From an uncultured Bacteroidia bacterium (GTDB taxonomy: Bacteria > Bacteroidota > Bacteroidia > Bacteroidales > ML635J-15), in the NCBI GenBank assembly GCA_902790405.1, contig CADARW010000007.1, positions 1 to 32,240 on the forward strand: a DNA stretch of 32,240 bases. The letters are read 5' to 3'. This document shows positions 1 to 7,481 of the stretch, one piece after another (within the stretch, counting starts at the first letter, position 1; each line of letters starts with the position of its first letter). Under the pieces are notes generated by a model. It was not told where the DNA came from. It made no database searches and saw only the letters and a list, made by a program, of their open reading frames with translations. The position numbers were made by a program, and so were the translations under genes.

Positions 1-468
1 ACCGATTCAAACGACAAGCTTTTCCACCTGAAAATGCAGCGTGGAAGACCTTATTTGCGGCCTATCGAGTTGCCTGAAGACATTGTTCCCAAGCACATTT
101 TTGTCACTGAGTTCCGCAACCAGCGTTCATTGGCGTTCATTAGCGACACCGAAAATCGTTTCTGGATGCTTGATGCCAAGAATTATGGATTTCGGAAAGC
201 AGAAATACCCGATTTCAATCCCGAAACCGATGGAATGATGATAATTGGCAACTTCCACGACTGGACGGTAAGCGTTTCATCGGGCGAACAGCTTCGCTAT
301 TTTGCGCTTGCTGCCGACGATTTGCATTGCCTGAAATCGTACGAGGTTCCCGCAGAAGAACCTACCAAACTGCAACGCATAGGCAACATTCTGATTCCTA
401 TTCAGTTGAAATTCCTGTCGGGGCTTGATGGCGATGTTTGGCCACGAGTGGCGATATTTGGGGAATAG
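1..468 (+). CDS. Hypothetical protein, C-terminal part (5' end outside window)
   Basis: The reading frame is open from base 1 and ends at TAG 466-468, so this is the last ~155 residues of a gene that begins before the window; the ATG at 34 is internal to an already open frame and is probably not the start. The visible part is rich in beta-strand-like segments with aromatic residues (FWMLDAKNYGF, DWTVSVSSGEQLRYFAL), which fits a repeated beta-sheet or propeller-like fold. No signal peptide or membrane segment is visible in this portion. It loosely resembles the C-terminal half of Bacteroidales DUF4857 proteins, often found beside ABC transporters, but this is from memory and weak. It converges on sufD and shares the terminator at 476-508. 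Confidence 0.7.
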   Translation, partial: TDSNDKLFHLKMQRGRPYLRPIELPEDIVPKHIFVTEFRNQRSLAFISDTENRFWMLDAKNYGFRKAEIPDFNPETDGMMIIGNFHDWTVSVSSGEQLRYFALAADDLHCLKSYEVPAEEPTKLQRIGNILIPIQLKFLSGLDGDVWPRVAIFGE

Positions 469-475
469 AATATAG

Positions 476-508
476 AAAAAACGCCTCGGATTTCCGAAGC
501 GTTTTTTT
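476..508. terminator. Bidirectional rho-independent terminator
   Basis: The stem is AAACGCCTCGG / CCGAAGCGTTT with one C-A mismatch and an ATTT loop. It is followed by seven T on the plus strand and preceded by a run of A, which reads as T on the minus strand. It lies between the convergent ends of the plus-strand gene (468) and sufD (526) and should stop both. Confidence 0.88.
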
Positions 509-525
509 ATGTTGTTTGCAATGTA

Positions 526-1884
526 TTACGCCTTGCAGTTTCCGCCTTCGCAGTTGAGCAGACAGTTGCTGCATTCCGAAAGTTCGCCACGCAGACGAGA
601 ATTTATCATGTTCGAGATGCGTTCCTTCAGCGGTTCTATGTGCATATTCATCAGAATGTCGTTGGCAAAGGCGAACATAAGCATCAACTTGGCTTCCTTG
701 GTGCTAATTCCGCGCTGACGAAGGTAGAACAACGCTTCTTCGTCGAGCTGACCTACGGTTGCGCCGTGGCTACACTGAACATCGTCGGCATAGATTTCCA
801 ACTGTGGCTTGGTGGTCATGCGGGCATCGCCAGTGAGGCAGAGGTTGCGGTTTGTCTGGTAGGCAGCCGTCTTTTGTGCGCCCTCGTGGACGATGATTTT
901 TCCCATAAACGAACCGCGAGCCTGCTCGTCGAGTATGCCCTTGTAAAGTTCGTTGCTGTTGCAGTTGGGAACAAGGTGCTCGATAAGTGTATAGTTGTCA
1001 ACATATTGCTTGCGGTCGATGAGGTAAAGCCCAAGCAGGTTGGCATCTGAATGCTCGCCGTTGAAGCGAACGCGCAGGTTGTTGCGCACGATTCCGCCGT
1101 GTAGCGTCAACACAAACGATTCGATGTTTGCATCGCCTTGCAATTCAGCAAGATGGTTGCTTACGAGGCTCGACTTGTCGGGCTCGTTCTGGATTGTGTA
1201 GTGCGTGAGCTTTGAACCCCTGCCAATGAACGATTCGGTGGTGTCGATTACAAAATTGCTGCTGCTATTGAGCGTATGGTCGCACACGACAACCGACAAC
1301 GACGAGTTTTCGCCCAAAACAATAAGGTTGCGCTTTACAATGTTCTTGCTGCCGAAACCGTGATTCAGATTTATTATCTGCAAAGTCTTTTCGAGGCGGA
1401 CATTGTCGGGGATATAGACGAAAAGTCCGTCGTCGGCAAGCATTGTGCTGAGGTTTACAAAGCCGTCGCCGAAGTTGGCTGCGCTTGTGTTGTAGTATTT
1501 CTCGAAAATGTCGCGGTGCTTTGTCTGTGCTTCCTTCAGGCTGCATACGATTGCATTGTTGGGAAGAACTTTGTTCTGGTCGTAGTACATTCCGTTCGAT
1601 ACGAGAACCACTTCTGCATCCATGTTTTCGACCTCACACTTGAAATATTCGTTCAAGTCAATATTTGTCTTGCTTTGCAGGACATTGCCGAACTCGGTGC
1701 TGAAAATGTCGGCTATGTTGAAGTTGCGGTAATTCTCGGTCTTTGCTGTTGGAAGTCCGTTTTTGCGGAAGTCTTCCAATGCCTGACTGCGCTTGGCAAA
1801 CATAAAGTCGGTGTCGGACTTGCGGAACTGTTCAGCGCAACTTTCAAAGATGTCTATGTATTTTTTATTGATGTCCATGTTCAT
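526..1884 (-). CDS. sufD: Fe-S cluster assembly scaffold subunit SufD
   Basis: SufD pairs with SufB and the SufC ATPase to form the SufBC2D scaffold that builds Fe-S clusters in the cytoplasm. The family signature near the C terminus is clear (CSHGATVGQLDEEALFYL, about residues 371-388). Its His at about 373 matches the SufD histidine implicated in cluster assembly in E. coli. The ATG at 1884 is chosen because it falls 7 nt after the sufC stop and gives 452 aa; the longer frame to 1950 uses TTG and would run into sufC. A second ATG at 1878 is also possible. The C-terminal tail carries four closely spaced cysteines (residues 438, 441, 445, 450), an unusual ending. It is the last gene of the operon and no sufS follows it. 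Confidence 0.95.
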   Translation of the reverse strand: MNMDINKKYIDIFESCAEQFRKSDTDFMFAKRSQALEDFRKNGLPTAKTENYRNFNIADIFSTEFGNVLQSKTNIDLNEYFKCEVENMDAEVVLVSNGMYYDQNKVLPNNAIVCSLKEAQTKHRDIFEKYYNTSAANFGDGFVNLSTMLADDGLFVYIPDNVRLEKTLQIINLNHGFGSKNIVKRNLIVLGENSSLSVVVCDHTLNSSSNFVIDTTESFIGRGSKLTHYTIQNEPDKSSLVSNHLAELQGDANIESFVLTLHGGIVRNNLRVRFNGEHSDANLLGLYLIDRKQYVDNYTLIEHLVPNCNSNELYKGILDEQARGSFMGKIIVHEGAQKTAAYQTNRNLCLTGDARMTTKPQLEIYADDVQCSHGATVGQLDEEALFYLRQRGISTKEAKLMLMFAFANDILMNMHIEPLKERISNMINSRLRGELSECSNCLLNCEGGNCKA

Positions 1885-1891
1885 TTTGTGA

Positions 1892-2644
1892 TTATTCACC
1901 AAGTTGTTCCTTAATCCATCCGTAACCTTTTTCTTCGAGTTCGAGAGCAAGTTCCTTGCCTGCGGTCTTCACGATGCGTCCGTTGTAGAGAATGTGTACC
2001 ACATCGGGGACGATGAAATCGAGAAGGCGCTGGTAGTGGGTGATAACTATGCACGATGTCTCTGGAGTCTTGAGCTTGTTTACTCCGTTAGCAACAATGC
2101 GGAGAGCGTCGATGTCGAGACCAGAGTCTGTTTCGTCAAGAATCGAGAGGCAGGGACGGAGCATTGCCATCTGGAAGATTTCGTTGCGCTTCTTTTCTCC
2201 GCCCGAGAATCCTACATTTACCTGACGGTTTGCAAGGTCGTCCTTCAGTTCTACGAACTCCTTCATTTCGCGGGTGTATTTCAGGAATTCCGATGCGGTC
2301 AGTTCGGGCAAACCGCGGTATTTGCGCTGTTCGTTGATGGCGGTCTTCATGAAGTTTATCATGCTTACGCCCGGAATTTCGACCGGATACTGGAAACTGA
2401 GGAAAATACCTTCCTTGGCACGCTGTTCAACGCTCATTTCGAGGAGGTTGCGACCTTTGAAGCTAACTTCGCCTTCGGTAACTTTGTAGTTCTCGTTGCC
2501 AGTGAGTACAGCCGACAAGGTTGATTTTCCCGAACCGTTAGGTCCCATTATGGCGTGAACTTCGCCTTCCTTTATTTCAAGGTTTATACCTTTTAGTATT
2601 TCTTTGCCGTTTATTTCGGCGTGAAGGTTCTTTATTGTTAGCAT
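1892..2644 (-). CDS. sufC: Fe-S cluster assembly ATPase SufC
   Basis: SufC is the ABC-type ATPase of the SufBCD complex; it is cytoplasmic and drives conformational change of the SufB-SufD scaffold. At 250 aa it has the normal family length. Walker A is GPNGSGKST (residues 34-42), the ABC signature is FSGGEKKRNEI (about 145-155), and the Walker B region reads LSILDETDSGLDIDALR, the diagnostic SufC form. The ATG at 2644 overlaps the end of the preceding HEAT-like gene by 7 nt, and sufD starts 7 nt after its stop, so translation of the three genes is probably coupled. Confidence 0.97.
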   Translation of the reverse strand: MLTIKNLHAEINGKEILKGINLEIKEGEVHAIMGPNGSGKSTLSAVLTGNENYKVTEGEVSFKGRNLLEMSVEQRAKEGIFLSFQYPVEIPGVSMINFMKTAINEQRKYRGLPELTASEFLKYTREMKEFVELKDDLANRQVNVGFSGGEKKRNEIFQMAMLRPCLSILDETDSGLDIDALRIVANGVNKLKTPETSCIVITHYQRLLDFIVPDVVHILYNGRIVKTAGKELALELEEKGYGWIKEQLGE

Positions 2645-3186
2645 AGTGATATGTTTTTTGCGTTGTTATTATGAGACGATGGGCACATCGTCTTTACATA
2701 TATTGATTTTCGGATTCCGTGAGGATAGTAGTCCTTGGTGTCGTTGAAGATTGCTATGGCTTCCGACCTTATTTCGGGATATTGTTCGCCGATTTTCATG
2801 AGCATGTCGTAGGCTGCGGAGCGAACCGATGCCTGCAACTTGTTGTCCTTTATGCATTTGAAGCAGAAGTCCAAGAGGTCACAGCATTGCCTTTCGTCAA
2901 GTTGCATGTGCGAGAGTATCTTGAGAGTTTCGCGACGGTGTCCTGGCTTTGCTATGTTTGGCAGGTTGTCGATGAGCATTTGTGCGTAAGGTTGGATGTC
3001 GGCGGCTTTTCGCTCTGCATATTTGCAGAGAACCCAGCTTGCCCGCCACGAAAACGGCTCGTTTTCGAGCGAAAAGACGACAAAACTACCAATCTGCTGT
3101 TTGTTCGCCAGCAGGTGGTTGGTCGTTGACTTCACATCGAAGTGCTTGACTGTGAGAATGGGTAGTATGTCGTTTTGTCTTTCCAT
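2638..3186 (-). CDS. HEAT-repeat-like protein within the suf operon
   Basis: This 182-aa protein has no signal peptide or membrane segment and is predicted here to be all-helical. It shows tandem amphipathic helices typical of HEAT/ARM repeats, for example FSWRASWVLCKYAERKAADI, GHRRETLKILSHMQL and ASVRSAAYDMLMKIGEQYP. Such folds are protein-binding scaffolds. I recall similar short HEAT proteins in Bacteroidetes, sometimes mislabelled as adenylosuccinate lyase, but no enzyme motif is visible here. It sits between sufB and sufC on the same strand and overlaps sufC by 7 nt, so it is almost certainly co-transcribed with the Fe-S genes. A role as an accessory or partner-binding factor for Suf is inference from position only. 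Confidence 0.85.
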   Translation of the reverse strand: MERQNDILPILTVKHFDVKSTTNHLLANKQQIGSFVVFSLENEPFSWRASWVLCKYAERKAADIQPYAQMLIDNLPNIAKPGHRRETLKILSHMQLDERQCCDLLDFCFKCIKDNKLQASVRSAAYDMLMKIGEQYPEIRSEAIAIFNDTKDYYPHGIRKSIYVKTMCPSSHNNNAKNISLC

Positions 3187-3201
3187 TATTGTTTGTTACA
3201 G

Positions 3202-3222
3202 ATGCTGAAACAAGTTCAGCAT
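3202..3222. repeat. REP-like hairpin in the sufB-HEAT gene gap
   Basis: Perfect inverted repeat ATGCTGAA - ACAAG - TTCAGCAT. On the minus strand it reads GTCATGCTGAACTTGTTTCA followed by GCATC, a form I recall as a widely scattered REP-like palindrome in Bacteroidetes and other bacteria. It lies in the 51-nt gap inside the suf transcript, so it would form an mRNA hairpin just after the sufB stop codon. Confidence 0.7.
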
Positions 3223-3237
3223 GACTGGTTAGAGTAA

Positions 3238-4692
3238 TTATCCTACGCTACCCTCTAGGCTTATTTGCAGCAGTTTCTGTGCTTCTACGGCAAACTCCAT
3301 TGGCAGACGGCTGATGACTTCCTTGGCGTAACCATTTACAATCAGACCGATAGCTGTTTCGGTTGAGATGCCGCGCTGGCTGCAGTAGAAAATCTGGTCT
3401 TCGCTGATTTTCGATGTCGTAGCTTCGTGTTCCACGATGGCGGTTTCATTGTTCACATCGAGGGTGGGGAAGGTGTGTGCTCCGCACTTGTCGCCCATGA
3501 GCAGTGAGTCGCACTGCGAGAAGTTGCGTGCGTTGTCGGCGTTCTTGCCGATTTTCACCATACCGCGGTACGAGTTCTGGCTGCGTCCTGCCGAAATACC
3601 TTTAGATACTATCGTGCTGCTGGTATTCTTGCCGATGTGAATCATCTTCGAGCCGGTGTCGGCCTGCTGGAAATTGTTGGTGACGGCAACAGAGTAGAAC
3701 TCCGATACCGAATTGTCGCCCTTGAGCACTGTGCTCGGGTATTTCCATGTGATTGCCGAACCTGTTTCGACCTGCGCCCAGCTGATCTTTGAGTTCTTTC
3801 CGTTGCAAAGTCCGCGCTTGGTTACGAAGTTGTAGATACCGCCTTTGCCTTCCTTATTGCCTGGATACCAGTTCTGTACGGTTGAGTATTTTACTTCGGC
3901 ATCGTTTTCTGCAATGATTTCTACGATGGCGGCGTGCAACTGGTTTTCGTCGCGTTGTGGTGCGGTGCAGCCTTCCATATAGCTTACATACGCGCCTTCG
4001 TCGGCGACTATCAATGTGCGTTCGAACTGACCTGTGTTACTTGCATTTATGCGGAAATAGGTCGAAAGTTCAATCGGGCAGCGCACACCCTTTGGAATGT
4101 AGCAGAACGAGCCGTCGCTGAACACTGCCGAGTTTAGCGCTGCAAAATAGTTGTCGCCCGATGGTACCACCTTGCCCATGTACTTGCGCACTAGGTCGGG
4201 GTGGTTTTTCACTGCTTCGCTGAACGAGCAGAAGATGATTCCATCTTCGGCAAGTCGTTCCTGGAAGGTCGTTTTCACCGAAACGCTGTCCATAACCGCA
4301 TCGAAAGCAACTCCCGAAAGTCGTTTCTGTTCATCGAGCGGAATGCCGAGACGGTCGAAAGTGTTCTTGATTTCAGGGTCGATTTCGTCGAGTGAGTTGA
4401 GTTTCTTCTTCTGCTTTGGTGCCGAGTAGTATATTATGCTCTGGTAGTCGATTGGTGGAATGTCGAGGTGTCCCCAGTTAGGCTGTTCCATATTTTTCCA
4501 CTTCTCAAAAGCGTTGAGGCGGAATTCGAGCAACCATTCGGGTTCGCCCTTCTTCTGGGAAATCAGTCGTACCGTTTCTTCGTTGAGACCAACGGGAATT
4601 TCATCGGCTTCGATGTCGGAAACGAACCCGTACTTGTATTCCGATTGGGTGACTTCCTTTATAAGTTCCTTGTCTTGTGCGTTTTCAGACAT
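3238..4692 (-). CDS. sufB: Fe-S cluster assembly scaffold subunit SufB
   Basis: SufB is the main scaffold subunit of SufBC2D. The 484-aa length is normal. The C-terminal half carries the family signatures [14 protein letters not shown] and [20 protein letters not shown], and the ending [20 protein letters not shown] matches SufB closely. Cys about 403 corresponds to the E. coli SufB cysteine (C405) thought to receive sulfur and hold the nascent cluster. The ATG at 4692 starts a protein with the usual N terminus. It is the first gene of the operon, with a TATCTTTG promoter box about 26 nt upstream of the start. No IscR- or SufR-like regulator gene is present in the window. Confidence 0.97.
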   Translation of the reverse strand: MSENAQDKELIKEVTQSEYKYGFVSDIEADEIPVGLNEETVRLISQKKGEPEWLLEFRLNAFEKWKNMEQPNWGHLDIPPIDYQSIIYYSAPKQKKKLNSLDEIDPEIKNTFDRLGIPLDEQKRLSGVAFDAVMDSVSVKTTFQERLAEDGIIFCSFSEAVKNHPDLVRKYMGKVVPSGDNYFAALNSAVFSDGSFCYIPKGVRCPIELSTYFRINASNTGQFERTLIVADEGAYVSYMEGCTAPQRDENQLHAAIVEIIAENDAEVKYSTVQNWYPGNKEGKGGIYNFVTKRGLCNGKNSKISWAQVETGSAITWKYPSTVLKGDNSVSEFYSVAVTNNFQQADTGSKMIHIGKNTSSTIVSKGISAGRSQNSYRGMVKIGKNADNARNFSQCDSLLMGDKCGAHTFPTLDVNNETAIVEHEATTSKISEDQIFYCSQRGISTETAIGLIVNGYAKEVISRLPMEFAVEAQKLLQISLEGSVG

Positions 4693-4717
4693 TTTTTTAT
4701 TTCTTTATTTAGGGTTG

Positions 4718-4725
4718 CAAAGATA
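4718..4725 (-). promoter_or_regulatory. Bacteroidetes -7 promoter box of the suf operon
   Basis: On the minus strand the sequence is TATCTTTG, a perfect TAnnTTTG box, placing the transcript start near 4711 and a leader of about 19 nt before sufB. No clear TTTG -33 box is seen at the expected distance; that position instead abuts the palindrome at 4749-4767. Confidence 0.7.
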
Positions 4726-4748
4726 ACAAAAATTCAATGATTAGCTTC

Positions 4749-4767
4749 GTTGATTTAAAAAATCAAC
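4749..4767. promoter_or_regulatory. Palindrome next to the suf promoter, candidate operator
   Basis: Perfect inverted repeat GTTGATTT - AAA - AAATCAAC, beginning 23 bp upstream of the suf -7 box and so touching the -33 region. It is bracketed by two direct ATTAGCT copies (4740-4746 and 4769-4775). Its location suggests binding of a dimeric regulator, but the regulator is unknown. Confidence 0.45.
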
Positions 4768-4840
4768 AATTAGCTGCACTGAGCTAAAGATTCTATGATG
4801 TAAAGATCTGAAATGGTTTGAAGACGTTGCTCGCAAAGGT

Positions 4841-4870
4841 TGTTGAGACGCAAGATTTAGCGTCTGTACT
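4841..4870. repeat. REP-like palindrome, diverged copy (GAGACGC family)
   Basis: AGACGC (4846-4851), 8-nt loop, GCGTCT (4860-4865), flanked by TGTTG and GTACT. It resembles a decayed copy of the TGTA(G/T)(A/C)GACGC...GCGTC palindrome that is perfect at 30409-30438 and decayed at 21983-22008. The rest of the 312-bp gap between sufB and the next gene (4693-5004) holds only the two divergent promoters and the palindrome at 4749. Confidence 0.6.
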
Positions 4871-4944
4871 ATATAATATGAAAAGGTTTATTGTTGTTAA
4901 ATGTTGTTATAGGTTGTTTGCAAAAAAATATGGTACATGTTTTG

Positions 4945-4976
4945 TTTGCTCATATAACATATTAGTGTTATCTTTG
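4945..4976 (+). promoter_or_regulatory. Complete Bacteroidetes promoter (-33 TTTG, -7 TATCTTTG)
   Basis: TTTG at 4945-4948 and TATCTTTG at 4969-4976 are separated by exactly 20 bp, the textbook spacing for the Bacteroidetes primary sigma factor. The predicted start is about 4983, giving a ~22-nt leader before the lipoprotein gene at 5005. Confidence 0.88.
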
Positions 4977-5004
4977 TGATGTTGAATTTTATAAAATTGG
5001 TTAT

Positions 5005-5991
5005 ATGAAAAGGAGTATAGTTTTTTGTTCGTTGATTGCTATTATGGCAATGGTAATTCTTTCTGGATGTGACAGAATCATGAAGGTTGTTTCTGTTAGT
5101 ACTTTGCAGTGTTCGAACCTTGGTGCTACAACAGTTGTTCTTAAGGGACAGTTGGTTTCTGATGCTGGTTCGGAAGTGGCTGAACGCGGTTTTTTCTATG
5201 GAACATCAAAAAATCTGCGCGATCATATGACTGCAGAATGTGGCCCTGGTCGCAAAGGTAATTTTGAAGCAAGAATTACAGGCCTTTTGCCAAACACTAA
5301 GTATTATTATCAGGCATACGCCAAGGGTGATGATGATTTGGATGTTGGTGATATAATGGAGTTTACAACCTATGATCTGAAGATCACCGTTCATACCGAC
5401 CAGCCAACTGTGGCATCTCCCGAAAATGTTACCTTTAGTGGTAGCTATGTGAACGAGGAAAGTTTTACTATTGAAAAAGTAGGTTTCGAATGTAGCCGTT
5501 TTGGCGATTATTCAAACTCGTCGATAATTTATTCTGCTAATACGAATACTCCTTTTTCTGCAGTTGTAAGCCTAGCGCCAAGTACGACTTATTACTGCCG
5601 TGCATTCATTCAGGCGCAGGACTCTACGATATTACTTTACGGAGAAAGTGTTGCTTTTGCAACTACCGAATACGAAGCTCCTGTTGTTACCACTTTGGAT
5701 GCTGTTGATGTTGCTTCTACTTCTGCTCGTTTGAAAGCGCAAATTACAGCAAATGGTAATTCGATTAACTCGAAGGGCTTCTATTGGAGTGCTTCGTCAG
5801 ACTTTTCTTCGCCGACAGCATTGTGGGCAGGTGCAGGTGCTGGTACTACAAGCAATTATGAGACATTGTTTGATAACCTTACTCCGTCAACAACCTATTA
5901 CTACAAGGCTTTCATAACCTATTCGAGAGCTGGTGAGGACATAGAGGTGCTTGGTGAAGTCAAGAGTTTCACTACAGCTGCTGCGAAATAA
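5005..5991 (+). CDS. Lipoprotein with three fibronectin-III-like modules
   Basis: The protein has 328 aa. A short lipoprotein signal ends in a lipobox L-S-G-C at Cys22, so it is probably anchored to a membrane and exported in the usual Bacteroidetes way. The mature part has three repeats of about 95 residues. Each ends in a conserved pattern: GLLPNTKYYYQAYA (~93-106), SLAPSTTYYCRAFI and NLTPSTTYYYKAFI, followed by FTT or FATT. This is the F/G-strand signature of fibronectin type III-like domains, common in Bacteroidales surface proteins. No catalytic motif is visible; adhesion or a structural role is inference. It is a single gene with its own perfect promoter and terminator. Confidence 0.88.
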   Translation: MKRSIVFCSLIAIMAMVILSGCDRIMKVVSVSTLQCSNLGATTVVLKGQLVSDAGSEVAERGFFYGTSKNLRDHMTAECGPGRKGNFEARITGLLPNTKYYYQAYAKGDDDLDVGDIMEFTTYDLKITVHTDQPTVASPENVTFSGSYVNEESFTIEKVGFECSRFGDYSNSSIIYSANTNTPFSAVVSLAPSTTYYCRAFIQAQDSTILLYGESVAFATTEYEAPVVTTLDAVDVASTSARLKAQITANGNSINSKGFYWSASSDFSSPTALWAGAGAGTTSNYETLFDNLTPSTTYYYKAFITYSRAGEDIEVLGEVKSFTTAAAK

Positions 5992-6013
5992 GCAGTTTGT
6001 CAAAAAAATATTA

Positions 6014-6044
6014 GCGGTCGGACTTCCTCCGACCGTTTTTTTTG
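6014..6044 (+). terminator. Rho-independent terminator of the lipoprotein gene
   Basis: Stem CGGTCGG (6015-6021) / CCGACCG (6029-6035), extended by an A-T pair, followed by eight or more T. The next promoter's -7 box (6047-6054) begins only a few bases after the T-run. Confidence 0.92.
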
Positions 6045-6046
6045 AC

Positions 6047-6054
6047 TATCTTTG
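6047..6054 (+). promoter_or_regulatory. -7 promoter box of rpiB
   Basis: TATCTTTG, a perfect TAnnTTTG box, 18 nt before the rpiB start. The expected -33 position falls within the upstream terminator hairpin and has no clear TTTG. It probably drives rpiB, the channel gene and the esterase gene. Confidence 0.65.
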
Positions 6055-6072
6055 CATTCTAAAATTTGACGA

Positions 6073-6504
6073 ATGAAGTGTATAGGTTTTGCCTGCGACC
6101 ATGCAGGATTTGAATTGAAGAATTTCCTTATGGAATATATGAAGCAGAAGGGTTACGAAGTAAAGGATTTCGGTACCAATTCTGCCGAAAGCTGCGACTA
6201 TCCCGATTATGCTCATCCGCTTGCAGAGGCGGTTGAGGCTGGTGAGTGCATAGGTTTTGCAATCTGTGGAACAGGCAACGGCATAAGCATGACCGCCAAC
6301 AAGCATCAGGGTGTGCGCTGTGCTTTGTGCTGGGATGTGGAAATTGCCGCTCTGGCTCGTCAGCACAACGATGCAAACATCTGCGGATTGCCTGCTCGTT
6401 TCATTTCTAAGGAACTTGCCGTAGAAATTGCCGAAACTTTTCTTAAGACCCAGTTCGAAGGTGGCAGACACGAACGCCGAATAAAGAAAATTCCGCTTAA
6501 GTAG
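6073..6504 (+). CDS. rpiB: Ribose-5-phosphate isomerase B
   Basis: RpiB interconverts ribose-5-phosphate and ribulose-5-phosphate in the non-oxidative pentose phosphate pathway in the cytoplasm. The 143-aa protein has the RpiB/LacAB layout: the N-terminal phosphate-binding CDHAGFELK (residues 8-16), the catalytic-loop motif ICGTGNGISMTANKHQGVR with the catalytic Cys65, and ARQHNDANI with His98. GTGNG in place of GSGIG is, as I recall, a usual Bacteroidetes variant. The ATG at 6073 gives the normal N terminus. The channel gene begins 4 nt after its stop. Confidence 0.95.
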   Translation: MKCIGFACDHAGFELKNFLMEYMKQKGYEVKDFGTNSAESCDYPDYAHPLAEAVEAGECIGFAICGTGNGISMTANKHQGVRCALCWDVEIAALARQHNDANICGLPARFISKELAVEIAETFLKTQFEGGRHERRIKKIPLK

Positions 6505-6508
6505 TCCG

Positions 6509-7480
6509 ATGGAGGAAAAACAACCTAAAAAACGATTCTGGACTCGCTGGAAGGAAAATTTCCTCGTGAAATTCTGGCGCAACCAGCAGTTGAAGGACAA
6601 ACTTTACGAAATAATCTTTGGTTCCGAAACTAAGGCTGGCAAGATGTTCGACATCGTGCTGATGATTATGATTGTTGCCAGTATCTTGGTGCTCATGGTC
6701 GAAAGTGCAGGAATCCCAAGAGCTTGGAAAATCCTATTTTTAGTGCTTGAATATGTTTTCACAGCCTTTTTTACATTCGAATACCTCGCCAGAGTTTACT
6801 GCTCGCCTAAACCGCTGAAATATGTCTTCAGTTTCTACGGAATTGTCGATTTGGTGTCAACTCTGCCAGTTTACATAAGTTTCTTCTTTGGCGGAGCGCG
6901 TTATATGTTGGCAATAAGGGCTTTCAGGCTAATCCGTGTTTTTCGCGTATTCAAGCTTTTCAACTTCCTCGACGAAGGCCGGTTCCTTATGCTGGCATTA
7001 AAGGACAGTAGCAAGAAGATTATCGTTTTTTTCCTATTCGTTCTGATTCTTGTAATCTCGATGGGAACGGTAATGTATATAATTGAAGGTGGAAAAAATA
7101 CAGCATTCAGCAACATATTCACCAGCATATACTGGGCAATAGTTACGATGACCACTGTCGGCTACGGCGACATTACACCCACAACAGGACTAGGACGGGC
7201 TTTGTCGGCATTTGTTATGTTGCTGGGTTACACGATAATAGCAGTACCAACAGGTATCGTTTCGGCTTCGATGGCAAAGAGCTACAAGAAGCAGCGCGAG
7301 AAATTCCGGATTTGTCCGCAGTGCCACGAGTACGAATACGACAACGAAGCCAAGTTCTGCAAGCATTGCGGACACGAATTTGGCGACGACTGGCGGCAGG
7401 AACATCCCGAAGAAAAGATAATCCGTACCGATGGCCGCGAGGAAGCTATTGAAACAGAAGTATATGAAGAACCAGAATAA
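6509..7480 (+). CDS. Voltage-gated-type (Kv-like) ion channel with zinc-ribbon tail
   Basis: This 323-aa inner-membrane protein has the six-helix voltage-gated channel layout. S1 is about 46-66, S2 73-96, S3 106-126, S4 131-152 with regularly spaced arginines (RAFRLIRVFRVFKLF), S5 168-192, the pore filter TTVGYGD (215-221), and S6 231-256. TVGYGD is the potassium-selectivity signature. The tail has CPQC (269-272) and CKHC (284-287), a treble-clef or zinc-ribbon element, then a strongly acidic end. Similar tails occur in other bacterial channel homologues as far as I recall. Selectivity for K+ is inferred from the filter; the role of the zinc ribbon is unknown. It follows rpiB by 4 nt. Confidence 0.93.
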   Translation: MEEKQPKKRFWTRWKENFLVKFWRNQQLKDKLYEIIFGSETKAGKMFDIVLMIMIVASILVLMVESAGIPRAWKILFLVLEYVFTAFFTFEYLARVYCSPKPLKYVFSFYGIVDLVSTLPVYISFFFGGARYMLAIRAFRLIRVFRVFKLFNFLDEGRFLMLALKDSSKKIIVFFLFVLILVISMGTVMYIIEGGKNTAFSNIFTSIYWAIVTMTTVGYGDITPTTGLGRALSAFVMLLGYTIIAVPTGIVSASMAKSYKKQREKFRICPQCHEYEYDNEAKFCKHCGHEFGDDWRQEHPEEKIIRTDGREEAIETEVYEEPE

Positions 7481-7481
7481 T

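Noticed and set aside
1276..1914. 212-codon plus-strand frame opposite sufD
   Set aside because: Antisense to SufD, with no promoter or recognisable product.
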